A stretch of 64,000 nt of DNA from Kitasatospora kifunensis (GCF_014203855.1 NZ_JACHJV010000001.1:6634001-6698000); one strand, 5' to 3'. Counted from the first letter of the stretch, positions 24,801-32,895 are shown. Notes: generated by a model not told the origin, from the letters alone. Program-made: numbers and translations.

Positions 24801-25946
24801 AAGCGCCCGCTCTCCTGGGTGGTGCACGAGGAGCAGTACGGCAACCGCGCGCTGCCCGGCGAGGAGCCGCGCGGCGTCCTCGCCGAGGCGCTGCGCACCA
24901 TCCGTCCGCTGGACGCCAAGGCGCTCGGCGAGGCCTGGGACCGCCAGAAGCGGATGACCAAGCCGGCCGGCTCGCTCGGCATGCTGGAGATCATCTCCGC
25001 CCAGCTGTGCGGCCTGTCCCGCAAGTGCCCGCCGCCGATCCCCGAGCCCGCCTGCGTGGCGGTCTTCGCGGCCGACCACGGCGTGCACGCCCAGGGCGTC
25101 ACCCCCTGGCCGCAGGAGGTCACCGCCCAGATGGTGGCCAACTTCCTGGCCGGCGGCGCGGTGGTCAACGCGTTCGCCAGCCAGATCGGCGCCGAGGTCT
25201 GCGTGGTGGACGTGGGCGTGGCCACCGAGTTGCCGGCCGCCGTCCAGCAGGGCCGGACCACCGGTCTGCTGCCGCGCAAGGTCAAGCCGGGCACGGATGA
25301 CATGACCCAGGGCCCGGCGATGACCCGGGAGGAGGCGCTCAAGGCGCTGGAGATCGGTATCGAGACCGCCCGCGACCTGGTCGCGGCCGGCAACCGGATC
25401 CTGATCACCGGCGACATGGGCATCGCCAACACCACCGCCTCGGCGGCGCTGATCGCCGTCTTCACCGGCACCGACCCGGCCGAGGTCACCGGGCGCGGCA
25501 CCGGCATCGACGACGAGACGCACGCCCGCAAGGTCGAGGTGATCCGCCGCGCGCTGGAGCTGCACCACCCGGACCCGTCCGACCCGATCGGCGTGCTGGC
25601 CGCGGTCGGCGGTCTGGAGCACGCGGCCATCGCCGGCTTCCTGCTCGGCGCGGCCAGCCTGCGCACCCCGGTGATCCTGGACGGCGTGATCGCCGGCTCG
25701 GCGGCGCTGGTCGCCAAGGCCATCGCCCCCGAGGTGCTGGCCGCCTGCATCGCGGGTCACCGCTCGGCCGAGCCCGGCCACCAGGCCGCGCTCGCCAAGC
25801 TCGGCCTGCGGCCGCTGATCGACCTCGACCTGCGGCTCGGCGAGGGCACCGGCGCCCTGCTGGCCCTGCCGCTGGTGCAGAGTGCGGCCCGGGCGATGCA
25901 CGATGTAGCCACCTTCGACTCCGCCGGCGTCACCGAGAAGCGCTGA
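21873..25946 (+). CDS. cobT: BluB-CobT fusion with very long disordered N-terminus
   Basis: A 1357-residue protein. Residues 1 to ~780 are a low-complexity Pro/Ala/Glu/Val/Thr tail without recognisable domains. About 781-995 is a BluB-type nitroreductase (MREAVHQVMRERRDIRNGF, APSVGYSQPWDFVV, PYSAALAVENLWLAARAEGLGVGWVSF), which fragments FMN to make 5,6-dimethylbenzimidazole. About 1003-1357 is CobT (RQKRMTKPAGSLGMLE, FAADHGVHAQGVTPWP, ITGDMGIANTTASAALIAVF), nicotinate-nucleotide:DMB phosphoribosyltransferase. The fusion channels lower-ligand synthesis to activation. BluB-CobT fusions are known in Streptomyces; the size of the tail is striking. The ATG at 21873 has AAGGAG 8 bases upstream; the frame remains open for 207 bases further upstream without conserved content. 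Confidence 0.93.
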   Translation: MTDGGQVPNEGRPEHLLPGTGTDPAQGGGGWGTDLVGQAVPAAVPGTGYTFIDEPDRVDQLDDEDDVLLMPGPQGSWSDASTSPVVPLGEALAPQGGLPGGGYPGHAVYTADGVAFPSATIPVPTPIAPAGAASALAAPVTSAPVAPSPVVPSPAAPMAPAAPMTQVAPAPMAPEPVIPAAAAPQSVDAPEATAPGLVSVAPVFLEPIAPQQQPDAGSVAVAESGPGAHAALVAEQAPGGMPVEPSWPPVDPPGLLAAEAAGPTVVETAPDVQTPTVVLTTSAVPITVPQSAAPQGAPARRPLHAGPPIPDPSLMTGQVPVRSLADRGPSVPGGTPPHGIPVPAPLAPAATAAPVPVEPQADAVVIPAQSTPSEVPPAPAAPVAPAEAPEVAAVAEVTAATPTESPAAPDNVVTVAEPVADTAVAVTVESVTEPAAESVTATPETAAPQAVVPAEAAAEAATLETVAESATPDTAADTATPDPAPQTPVADAGELPEAPADGVSVESTPDAVPAPDTTQAEEPTLTSTPAQVPSATPVEAAPVTPAPVAEPVAEPAAESVTSQAAEPAVAAAPEAPSEAAAEAVPVQAVPAQVAPPRRIAAFLAAPAPLGLIVEPVAATQPQAEATAVQDAPAEPSQDAPAATPAADPAPGIAPATESAAEPTTEPVAEPTTEPTVEPSAESTPQPAAEATPEAITPEAAAAEPTAPEAPQTAEAVEAAEPAEPAASPIADAAPVEASPEASPAPETTPEAPEAPEAAEAPEPVEPVEPAAPRPPAAPGYDDPMREAVHQVMRERRDIRNGFRPDPVPHEVLLRVLEAAHTAPSVGYSQPWDFVVIRSSETRQRMHELAVRQREAYADSLPKGRAKQFKEIKIEAILETPVNIVVTADRTRGGRHTLGRHTQPQMAPYSAALAVENLWLAARAEGLGVGWVSFFDEEEMVRELGLPEHLEVVAYLCVGYVDAFPDEPELQQQGWAKKRPLSWVVHEEQYGNRALPGEEPRGVLAEALRTIRPLDAKALGEAWDRQKRMTKPAGSLGMLEIISAQLCGLSRKCPPPIPEPACVAVFAADHGVHAQGVTPWPQEVTAQMVANFLAGGAVVNAFASQIGAEVCVVDVGVATELPAAVQQGRTTGLLPRKVKPGTDDMTQGPAMTREEALKALEIGIETARDLVAAGNRILITGDMGIANTTASAALIAVFTGTDPAEVTGRGTGIDDETHARKVEVIRRALELHHPDPSDPIGVLAAVGGLEHAAIAGFLLGAASLRTPVILDGVIAGSAALVAKAIAPEVLAACIAGHRSAEPGHQAALAKLGLRPLIDLDLRLGEGTGALLALPLVQSAARAMHDVATFDSAGVTEKR

Positions 25947-25971
25947 CCCCCAGGCGCCGCTCACCCCCCAA

Positions 25972-26007
25972 CCCCCGTACCGGCCCGAGGGCGCGCCGGT
26001 ACGGGGG
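25972..26007 (+). terminator. Hairpin after bluB-cobT
   Basis: A perfect 13-bp stem (CCCCCGTACCGGC paired with 25995-26007) and 10-base loop between cobT and the cobA/cysG-like gene. It probably ends or attenuates the cobT transcript. Confidence 0.75.
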
Positions 26008-26054
26008 CGTGTCCTATCCACGACCAGACCCTCACCAGCCCCAGGAGCAGCCAG

Positions 26055-27305
26055 ATGACCGCGCCGAACCCGCACCCGAGCACCGAAGGCCGCACCCCCT
26101 ATCCCGTGGGTCTGCTGCTGACCGGTCGGCGCGTCGTGGTGGTCGGCGGCGGTCAGGTCGCCCAGCGACGGCTGCCCGCGCTGATCGCCGCCGGCGCCGA
26201 GGTCGAGCTCATCTCCCTGACCACCACCCCCGCCGTCCAGGCGATGGCGGATGCCGGTGAGATCGCCTGGCAGCAGCGCTGCTATGCGGACGGTGACCTG
26301 GCCGAGGCCTGGTACGCGCTGGTCGCCACCGACGACCACGCCGTCAACGAGGCGGTCAGTGCCGAGGCCGAGCGCCGCCGGGTCTTCTGCGCCCGCAGCG
26401 ACGATGCCGCGGCCGCCACCGCCTGGACCCCGGCCACCGGCCACGACGAGGGCACCACGGTCGCCGTGCTGACCGGCGACCCCAGGCACTCCGCCGCGCT
26501 GCGCACCACCATCGTCGAGGGCCTGCGGGACGGCAGCCTCAGCGCCCGCCAGTACCGGCAGCGCACGGCCGGGGTGGCGCTGGTCGGCGGTGGCCCCGGC
26601 GACCCCGACCTGATCACCGTGCGCGGCCGCCGACTGCTCGCCGACGCCGACGTGGTGGTCGCCGACCGCCTGGCCCCGCGCGAGCTGCTCGCCGAGCTGC
26701 CGCCGCACGTCGAGGTGGTCGACGCGTCGAAGATCCCGTACGGCCGGGCGATGGCCCAGGAGGCGATCAACCGGACGCTGATCGAGCACGCCAAGGCCGG
26801 CAGGTTCGTGGTCCGGCTCAAGGGCGGCGACCCGTATGTCTACGGCCGTGGCGGCGAGGAGCTGCTGGCCTGCGCCGAGGCCGGCATACCGGTGACCGTG
26901 GTGCCCGGCATCTCCAGCTCGATCAGCGTGCCGGCCGCGGCCGGCATCCCGGTCACCCACCGCGGCATGACCCACGAGTTCACGGTGGTCTCCGGCCACG
27001 TGGCGCCCGAGGACCCGCGCTCGTTGGTCAACTGGGAGGCGCTGGCGGGGATGACCGGCACGCTGGTGCTGTTGATGGCGGTCGAGCGGATCGGCGCGAT
27101 CGCCGCCCGGTTGATCGCCAGCGGCCGGGCGGCCGACACGCCGGTCGCCGTGGTCCAGGAGGGCACCACCGCCACCCAGCGCCGGCTCGATGCCACCCTC
27201 GCCACGGTGGCTGACACCGTCGCCGCCCACGGTGTGCGGCCGCCTGCGGTGATCGTGGTCGGCGAGGTCGTGCACGTGCTCGACCCCGCCACCCGCACCG
27301 CCTGA
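26055..27305 (+). CDS. cobA: Uroporphyrinogen-III C-methyltransferase with precorrin-2 dehydrogenase-like domain
   Basis: A 416-residue siroheme-synthase-like protein. The N-terminal domain (about 15-165) is a SirC/CysG-type NAD-binding domain (TGRRVVVVGGGQVAQRRLPAL) that oxidises precorrin-2. The C-terminal domain (about 175-405) is the SAM-dependent uroporphyrinogen-III methylase: VGGGPGDPDLITVRG, DASKIPYGRAMAQE, RLKGGDPYVYGRGGEE and VVPGISSSISVPA. It makes precorrin-2 for cobalamin and, with the first domain, sirohydrochlorin for siroheme. The ATG has AGGAG 6 bases upstream. It could be called cysG; cobA is chosen because of the neighbouring cob genes. Confidence 0.93.
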   Translation: MTAPNPHPSTEGRTPYPVGLLLTGRRVVVVGGGQVAQRRLPALIAAGAEVELISLTTTPAVQAMADAGEIAWQQRCYADGDLAEAWYALVATDDHAVNEAVSAEAERRRVFCARSDDAAAATAWTPATGHDEGTTVAVLTGDPRHSAALRTTIVEGLRDGSLSARQYRQRTAGVALVGGGPGDPDLITVRGRRLLADADVVVADRLAPRELLAELPPHVEVVDASKIPYGRAMAQEAINRTLIEHAKAGRFVVRLKGGDPYVYGRGGEELLACAEAGIPVTVVPGISSSISVPAAAGIPVTHRGMTHEFTVVSGHVAPEDPRSLVNWEALAGMTGTLVLLMAVERIGAIAARLIASGRAADTPVAVVQEGTTATQRRLDATLATVADTVAAHGVRPPAVIVVGEVVHVLDPATRTA

Positions 27306-27354
27306 GTCGCCAACCCGGATCCTGCGAACCGGATCCCCGACAGCCGAGAGCAGC

Positions 27355-28161
27355 ATGTCCGAGCCACAGACCATCACCGATCCCGCCGATCCCCGGCTGG
27401 TCGACTACACCGACCTGACCGACGTCGAGCTGCGCCGCCGCCGCGAACCGGCCGAGGGGCTCTTCATCGCCGAGGGCGAGAAGGTCATCCGCCGGGCGCT
27501 CGCCGCCGGGTACACGATGCGCTCGATGCTGCTGACCGCCAAGTGGCTGGACGTGATGGCCGATGTGATCGACGCCGTCGACGCCCCGGTCCACCTGGTC
27601 GAGCCCAGGCTGGCCGAGCAGGTGACCGGCTACCACGTGCACCGCGGTGCGCTCGCCTCGATGGCCCGCAAGCCGCTGCCGGACGTGGTGGACGTGCTGG
27701 CCGGCGCCGGGCGGGTCGCCGTGCTCGAAGGCCTGGTGGACCACACCAACCTCGGTGCGATCTTCCGCAGCGCCGCCGCCCTGGGCATGGACGCGGTGCT
27801 GCTCTCCCCGGACTGCGCCGACCCGCTCTACCGGCGGGCGGTCAAGACCTCGATGGGCGCCGTCTTCTCCGTCCCCTACGCCCGGCTCGACCCCTGGCCC
27901 GGCTCGCTGGCCACGCTGCGCGACGCGGGCTTCCACCTGCTCGCCCTCACCCCGGCCGAGGGCTCGGTCGACCTCGCCGACGCGGCCCCGCACCGGCTGC
28001 CCAAGGCCGCGCTGCTGCTCGGCGCCGAGGGCGAGGGACTGACCGAGCGGGCGCTGGCCGCGGCCGACCAGCGGGTGCGGATCCCGATGGCGCACGGCAT
28101 CGACTCGCTCAACGTCGGCGCGGCGGCGGCCGTCGCCTTCTACGCCGTCAACGCGGGCTGA
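27355..28161 (+). CDS. SpoU/TrmH-family RNA 2'-O-methyltransferase
   Basis: A 268-residue SPOUT methyltransferase. The trefoil-knot motifs are all visible: motif 1 DHTNLGAIFRSAAALG (about 126-141), motif 2 LLLGAEGEGLT (about 220-230), and motif 3 IPMAHGIDSLNVGAAAAVAFY (about 243-263). An N-terminal RNA-binding substrate domain (about 10-105) with RRREPAEGLFIAEGEKVI precedes it. It methylates a ribose 2'-OH in rRNA or tRNA; the target cannot be told from sequence. It lies 49 bp after cobA on the same strand and converges on the unknown gene at 28205. Confidence 0.92.
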   Translation: MSEPQTITDPADPRLVDYTDLTDVELRRRREPAEGLFIAEGEKVIRRALAAGYTMRSMLLTAKWLDVMADVIDAVDAPVHLVEPRLAEQVTGYHVHRGALASMARKPLPDVVDVLAGAGRVAVLEGLVDHTNLGAIFRSAAALGMDAVLLSPDCADPLYRRAVKTSMGAVFSVPYARLDPWPGSLATLRDAGFHLLALTPAEGSVDLADAAPHRLPKAALLLGAEGEGLTERALAAADQRVRIPMAHGIDSLNVGAAAAVAFYAVNAG

Positions 28162-28204
28162 CCGCCTTCGAGACCGGCTGACCGGCGCGGCACCGGTGGG
28201 TCGG

Positions 28205-29161
28205 TCAACTTCCGCGCTCGGCGGCCCAGTCCACCCAGGCCTGCACCCAGTCGGCCAGCAGATCCGACCGGCTCTCGTCCGTTGCCCGCTGCTGGGCGGT
28301 CCAGTAGTGCTCCCACCGCAGCTGCGCCGTCTCGCTGGCCACCGGCTGGCGCAGCCCCACGTACCGCAGCAACTCCTCGAGTGCTGCCGCCCGAGGCCCG
28401 TCCTGCTCGGTGAACCAGGGCACCCGAAGCCGCAGTTGGGAGAGTTGGGTGACCATCGAGTACACCTGGTCCTCGGCCTGCTCGGTGCCGCAGTCCAGCA
28501 CCTTGGCCAGCTCCGCCACCGCCCGGCGGGCCAGGGCCCGGTAAGCCGCCCCGGCATCGGGGCCGCCTGGCACGAAGGTCTCCAGGAAGGCTCGAACCGC
28601 CGCCACCCCCGAGGCCGGCGCCAGCGCCGGCTCGGGCGGCGAACCGCGCTCGGCCGCGAGCCGGGTGAGCTGCGCGTTGCGCTCCAGCACGTACGGGAGC
28701 AGGTCCTCGACCGGGCCGACCTCGACGTCCTCGGGGGAGGGGCCGTGCCCGAGCACCGTCACCGCCTGGTCGCCGATCGCCATCCGCAGCGCCCAGCTCT
28801 CGCCCAGCAGACACAGCTCGCCCTGCGGTAATCGTCGGCGGATCGGCTCTGCCCGGGTGCGCGGCAGTCGGCCGCCGCGGATCTCGCGCAGCAGCGCCTT
28901 GAGCGGGTCGGTGCGCTGGCCTGCGCTGCCCGGCGGCTCGGTGGTCACGGCGATGAACAGGCCGTCGGTGTCCCGCCAGTTGCCGTACGCCAGGGTGGCG
29001 GCGACCGTCGCCTCGTTCTCGGTCTCCCAACCGGCCAGGTAGGCCGGCGCCATGACCGGTCGGCGCAGCCCGTGCACGGGATAGGGCGGACTCGCGGCGA
29101 ACTCGCGCAACTGCTGCTGATACTGCTCGAGGCGCTCAGGATCGGGCGGCATCCGTTTCAT
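28205..29161 (-). CDS. Conserved protein of unknown function
   Basis: A 318-residue soluble protein that I cannot place in a family. It starts MKRMPPDPERLEQYQQQLREF. It has no signal peptide, membrane segment or metal-binding cysteine cluster, and is rich in Arg/Ala/Glu helices. Codon bias matches neighbouring real genes, and the opposite strand shows only weak frames, so coding on this strand is well supported. It faces the TrmH gene with only 43 bp between stops and is followed upstream by the inverted-repeat element at 29272. No function is offered. Confidence 0.8.
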   Translation of the reverse strand: MKRMPPDPERLEQYQQQLREFAASPPYPVHGLRRPVMAPAYLAGWETENEATVAATLAYGNWRDTDGLFIAVTTEPPGSAGQRTDPLKALLREIRGGRLPRTRAEPIRRRLPQGELCLLGESWALRMAIGDQAVTVLGHGPSPEDVEVGPVEDLLPYVLERNAQLTRLAAERGSPPEPALAPASGVAAVRAFLETFVPGGPDAGAAYRALARRAVAELAKVLDCGTEQAEDQVYSMVTQLSQLRLRVPWFTEQDGPRAAALEELLRYVGLRQPVASETAQLRWEHYWTAQQRATDESRSDLLADWVQAWVDWAAERGS

Positions 29162-29271
29162 GCCGGAGAGTCTCGCACTCCTTACTGACAGTCAGAACCC
29201 CGGCGCCCGCGGCAAAGACCGACCGCGCCGCCTGTGCTCCAACGCGCCCCCCACTACCGGGCCACGCTCCC

Positions 29272-29483
29272 AGACCGACCGGCACATGGTGGGCGGCGTC
29301 GCGACGCCCGGGCTTTCTCCCCCAGCCTTCGGCCGGGAGGTGCCCCCACGGACGGCTTCTCCTCAGTCGCCGCAGCTCCGCTGCTACTCCCTCGTCGGCA
29401 CCGCCCAGACTCGGCCCGCTGTGAACACCAGCCGCTGACGCGGCGGGCGCTCCTTCACCCACCCACCATGTGCCGGTCGGTCT
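29272..29483. mobile_element. ~212-bp MITE-like element with 22-bp perfect terminal inverted repeats
   Basis: The left end 29272-29293 and right end 29462-29483 are perfect 22-bp inverted copies (AGACCGACCGGCACATGG...). Between them is 168 bp of GC-rich sequence including GCCTTCGGCCGGGAGGTG, with no credible gene. A further copy of the right end stands alone at 21325-21351. No target-site duplication is obvious (flanks GCTCCC and CAGCCC). It resembles non-autonomous miniature elements, but no transposase is present in the window. The right end covers the last base of the kinase stop codon. The alternative is a regulatory or structural repeat. Confidence 0.55.
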
Positions 29484-31612
29484 CAGCCCGCGCTGGCGCC
29501 CGCCGCGGCTCGCGGTCCGGTGCCGGTGCCGCCGCTGATGCCGGCGCCCGGCCAGGACTCGTCCAGCGAGCCGTCCGCCCGCACGGTGTAGCGGGTGGTG
29601 GCGGTCGCGCCGGTCTGGGCCACCCGCTCCTCCCTGACCAGCGCCCCCTCTTCCAGACGCCAGCTGGCGGTGGACTGCGGGTCGGCCGCGGAGCTACGGG
29701 CGGTCAGCGGGACGGGGGAGCCACCGTTGAAGCCGAAGAGCTCGACCAGGTCCACCGGGACGGAGCCCTCGGTGCGCCGCAGTACCACCACGGTGGCGGG
29801 GGTGCCTCGGTAGTGGGCGGGCAGCACTCCGGCCAGGGTGACCACGGGCGCGCCGGGCGCGGCCTCGGTCGCCGAGCGGCCGCTGCGCAGCACGATGGCC
29901 GGGCCGCCGCCGGGATCGGTGTAGCTGCGGTTGGGCCAGTCCACGGACGGCCCCGCGTTGGTCGCCGGGCCGAAGCCGGCCGCGGCCGAGGGGGCGGCGC
30001 TGCCCGTGCCGCCGCCGGTGCGGGCCGCCTGGGCCACCGGCGGCGAGGGCTGGGCGCCGTCCGCGGACAGCCCGATCGCGGCCCCGGGACCGGCGGCCTC
30101 GACCCCGCTGGCACTGCCCGGGCTCGCCGTCGTGCTCGGGTCCGTGTCGAGCGCCGCGCTCGGGGCTGCGTCGACGGTGACCGCCGCGCTCGGGGCGATG
30201 GCAGGCCGCGGCGGCGGCAGCCCCTGCGAGCGGCGGTTCTCGCAGCCCTGTGCGGCCGCGATGGCCAGCGCCACCCCGATCGTCACGGTGATGAAGACCA
30301 CGAGCCGCTGCCGCAGCAGCCGCCGACGCGCGTTCAGGGCCCGCCCCGGCGGCGGTGTGTGCTGGCGGTCACGCGGCTGCGGGCGCCCTGCGCCGGCCGG
30401 GCGGACCGGGCGGGCACCCGCCGGCGCGGCGAGGGCGGGATGGCCGGCCTGCTCGCCGGGCCCGGGAGTCCGCGTCGGCGGGGTGGCCCTGGGCGCGGTG
30501 GGCCCGACCGTCCCCGCACCCGGGTGTCCGCCGCCGTGCGGCGTCGGGTACGGCTGTGCGCCGTGCGGGGGTGGGTAGGGCTGCGAGCGCGCGAACCTGG
30601 GCCGGCCCTGGGCCCGCGCCTCGTCGGCCTCCCGGGCCACTCGCTCGGCCCGCTCGGCCTCCCGAGCGGCCACCTCCCGCGCGGTGCCCTCCTGAGTCGG
30701 CACGGGCCGCTCGTGCTCGCGTACCGAACCGGGCGCCGGGGGCGCCGACGCCGGGGCACCGCTCGCGCCGCCCCGGCCGCGCCCGCCGGCTGCCGCCCGG
30801 GCGGCCAACTCGCTGAGCCGCTCGTGCAGGTGGGCGGCGCCGGGCCGGTCCAGCGGCTCCTTCGCCAGGCAGGCCCCGATCAGCGGTGCGAGCGGTGCGG
30901 GCACCTCGGAGAGGTCCGGTTCCTCGTGGACAACCCGGTAGAGCATCACCTCTGACGAGGCACCGGAGCCGAAGGGCGTGTCACCGGTGAGCGCGTAGGC
31001 CAGGGTGGCCCCGAACGCGAACACGTCGGTGGCCGGTGTCACGGCCACCCCGCGCACCTGCTCGGGGGCCAGGAAGCCGGGCGAGCCGACCGCTGTGCCG
31101 ACGTGGGTCAGTGTGCTGGCCCCGCGCGACCACGCGATGCCGAAGTCGATGATCCGCGGTCCCTTGGGGGAGAGCAGGATGTTGGAGGGCTTCAGGTCCC
31201 GGTGCACGACGCCGGCCTCGTGGACCTTCACCAGCCCGTCCGCCAGCGCCGCCCCGATCCGGGCCACCTCGGGCCAGGGCAGCGGCCCCTCGTCGCCGAC
31301 CCGCTTGTACAGCGAGGGCCCGGGGACGTACGCGGTGGCCAGCCACGGCCGGTCGGTCTCCAGGTCGGAGCCGACCACCCGGGCCGTGCAGCCCGCCCTG
31401 ATCTTGGAGGCGGCCGCGACCTCGCGGGCGAAGCGGGTGCGGAACTCCACGTCCTCGGCCAGCTCAGCCCTGATCAGCTTGAGTGCGACCCGCTGGCCCT
31501 TGCGGTCGGAGCCCAGGTAGACCACGCCCATCCCGCCGGCACCGAGTCGCCGGTGCAACCGGTACGGGCCGACGATGCGGGGGTCCTCACGCCTCAGCCG
31601 CATCATCGCCAT
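29483..31612 (-). CDS. Membrane-anchored serine/threonine protein kinase (PknB-like)
   Basis: A 709-residue Hanks-type kinase. The kinase domain (about 10-270) has the glycine loop LGAGGMGVVYLG, VALKLI, HRDLKPSNILL, DFGIAWSRG and the APE motif FLAPEQV. A Pro/Ala/Arg-rich juxtamembrane linker follows (about 280-430), then one transmembrane helix LVVFITVTIGVALAIAAAQG (about 434-456) and a Ser/Ala-rich extracellular region ending in a small conserved domain. No PASTA repeats. The ATG at 31612 has GGGGACG upstream; a TTG at 31642 would add 10 residues. Substrates and ligand are unknown. The stop codon lies at the boundary of the repeat element ending at 29483, whose insertion may have set the C-terminus. 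Confidence 0.93.
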   Translation of the reverse strand: MAMMRLRREDPRIVGPYRLHRRLGAGGMGVVYLGSDRKGQRVALKLIRAELAEDVEFRTRFAREVAAASKIRAGCTARVVGSDLETDRPWLATAYVPGPSLYKRVGDEGPLPWPEVARIGAALADGLVKVHEAGVVHRDLKPSNILLSPKGPRIIDFGIAWSRGASTLTHVGTAVGSPGFLAPEQVRGVAVTPATDVFAFGATLAYALTGDTPFGSGASSEVMLYRVVHEEPDLSEVPAPLAPLIGACLAKEPLDRPGAAHLHERLSELAARAAAGGRGRGGASGAPASAPPAPGSVREHERPVPTQEGTAREVAAREAERAERVAREADEARAQGRPRFARSQPYPPPHGAQPYPTPHGGGHPGAGTVGPTAPRATPPTRTPGPGEQAGHPALAAPAGARPVRPAGAGRPQPRDRQHTPPPGRALNARRRLLRQRLVVFITVTIGVALAIAAAQGCENRRSQGLPPPRPAIAPSAAVTVDAAPSAALDTDPSTTASPGSASGVEAAGPGAAIGLSADGAQPSPPVAQAARTGGGTGSAAPSAAAGFGPATNAGPSVDWPNRSYTDPGGGPAIVLRSGRSATEAAPGAPVVTLAGVLPAHYRGTPATVVVLRRTEGSVPVDLVELFGFNGGSPVPLTARSSAADPQSTASWRLEEGALVREERVAQTGATATTRYTVRADGSLDESWPGAGISGGTGTGPRAAAGASAG

Positions 31613-32104
31613 GTCGTCCCCGTCAGCCCGTGAGGTGGGCAACCCGTGAGGTGGGCCCCGCAGACTGGGGCATCGTCAGTTCCTGTCGGGGCACAGCTTA
31701 CGGACTGTCGGCTGCGGTGTGCTGATACGCAACACGCGAACCGCCGGTGGGATTGTCCGATGGCTGTGACGAGCTGTCACCAGGTCGTCGCACGATCGTC
31801 ACGCAGCCGTCCGCCGGCGCTCGCTGTCCACCCTCAGGCGTCCCCCTCAGGGATCTCTCTCAGGGTTCTCTCGGGGGTTGGTAACCCCGGCCATCCGTCT
31901 TCGGTAGTACGTCGGACGACCTTGGGTCATCCTCCCGGACCGCTTTCGAACGATACGCGGGCATGACGCCACCGACCTTGCTGCCGCCTAGTGTTGATCT
32001 CAGCGGTGGGCGGGGTGCTCGTCCCCCGAGGTTTCCGTCCACCGCTGTTACGCAGACCCACCCACGACGTCCAAGGCGATGTGCACAGGGGCAGGAGCAG
32101 GATC
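31613..32104. other. Divergent intergenic region without a gene
   Basis: A 492-bp gap between the divergent kinase and small membrane protein genes. No convincing ORF. It holds a CT-rich stretch with repeated CTCAGG (about 31831-31872) and a long imperfect stem: CAGCGGTGG (32001-32009) pairs with CCACCGCTG (32039-32047). Promoters for both genes should lie here but no clear consensus stood out. Confidence 0.5.
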
Positions 32105-32323
32105 ATGGCAACGCAGTTCACCGGCGCCGGCGAGCACCGGCGATCGGTCGCCGGCCGTCTCCAGCGACTGCAGCGCGCGCACCGCCCCAGCCGTGAGCAA
32201 CGCCACCCGGCCGTCGCGCTGGCGATCGCCCTGCCCTTCGCCATCGCGTTGATGCTGCTCTTCGGTGGATGGGAACAGATGGTCACCCAGACCAAGGCGG
32301 TGGCCGACATGATCGGGCGCTGA
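32105..32323 (+). CDS. Small single-pass membrane protein
   Basis: A 72-residue protein: a basic N-terminal half (RRSVAGRLQRLQRAHRPSRE) followed by one hydrophobic helix AVALAIALPFAIALMLLF (about residues 35-52) and a short amphipathic tail. The ATG at 32105 has AGGAG 6 bases upstream; the frame stays open further up but without a ribosome site. It is probably anchored with its basic N-terminus in the cytoplasm. Family not recognised. It lies between the kinase promoter region and the tRNA operon terminator. Confidence 0.7.
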   Translation: MATQFTGAGEHRRSVAGRLQRLQRAHRPSREQRHPAVALAIALPFAIALMLLFGGWEQMVTQTKAVADMIGR

Positions 32324-32419
32324 TCCCAGGGGACAGGGATCGGACGCCGGCCGGAGGCGCGCGCCCCCGCGGGGACACGCGGACGGGCGACAAGCGGGCA
32401 CGCGCGCGCCGGCCAACCA

Positions 32420-32469
32420 GCGAGTGCCGTGCACGGACGTCGGTGAGGGCGACTGTGCACGGCACTCGC
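32420..32469. repeat. 15-bp inverted repeat with 20-base loop
   Basis: GCGAGTGCCGTGCAC (32420-32434) pairs perfectly with GTGCACGGCACTCGC (32455-32469). It lies about 100 bp after the small membrane protein gene and 46 bp from the tRNA terminator. The loop is too long for a typical terminator, so it could be a protein-binding site or RNA element. Confidence 0.6.
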
Positions 32470-32514
32470 AGCTCTGCGGCTCAGCCTGCGTCGGCTGTTT
32501 CGAGCGCCAACGCC

Positions 32515-32549
32515 CAAGGGCCGGACCCTCGATGAGGATCCGGCCCTTG
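32515..32549 (-). terminator. Terminator of the tRNA operon
   Basis: CAAGGGCCGGACCCTC (32515-32530) pairs with 32534-32549 with one mismatch and a 3-base loop. It stands 12 bp after the last tRNA-Val on the minus strand. Confidence 0.75.
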
Positions 32550-32561
32550 AACAATCCGCTG

Positions 32562-32633
<72 letters not shown>

Positions 32634-32728
32634 CTGTTCGCCGTCGTTTCCGGCAGCGTTCTGGCTGGTGGCAACGGTGTGAACCGCAGCCGAAGATCCC
32701 GAGGGACCAGGGCCCCGAAGGACCGGTG

Positions 32729-32800
<72 letters not shown>

Positions 32801-32895
32801 CTGTTCGCCGTCGTTTCCGGCAGCGTTCTGGCTGGTGGCAACGGTGCGAGCCGCTGCCGAAGATCCCGAGGGACCAGGGCCCCGAAGGACCGGTG

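Noticed and set aside
23382..27377. A 1331-codon open frame on the minus strand opposite bluB-cobT and cobA
   Set aside because: It mirrors the codon-position bias of the plus-strand genes, whose protein motifs are unmistakable. The antisense product is a low-complexity Arg/Gly/His sequence with no domain.
29160..29438. A 92-codon plus-strand frame across the inverted-repeat element
   Set aside because: It begins inside the coding end of the divergent gene and runs through the repeat. The composition is non-protein-like, so it is probably a spurious ORF.
31613..31642. TTG start adding 10 residues to the kinase
   Set aside because: The ATG at 31612 has a better ribosome site and gives the usual short lead into the kinase domain.
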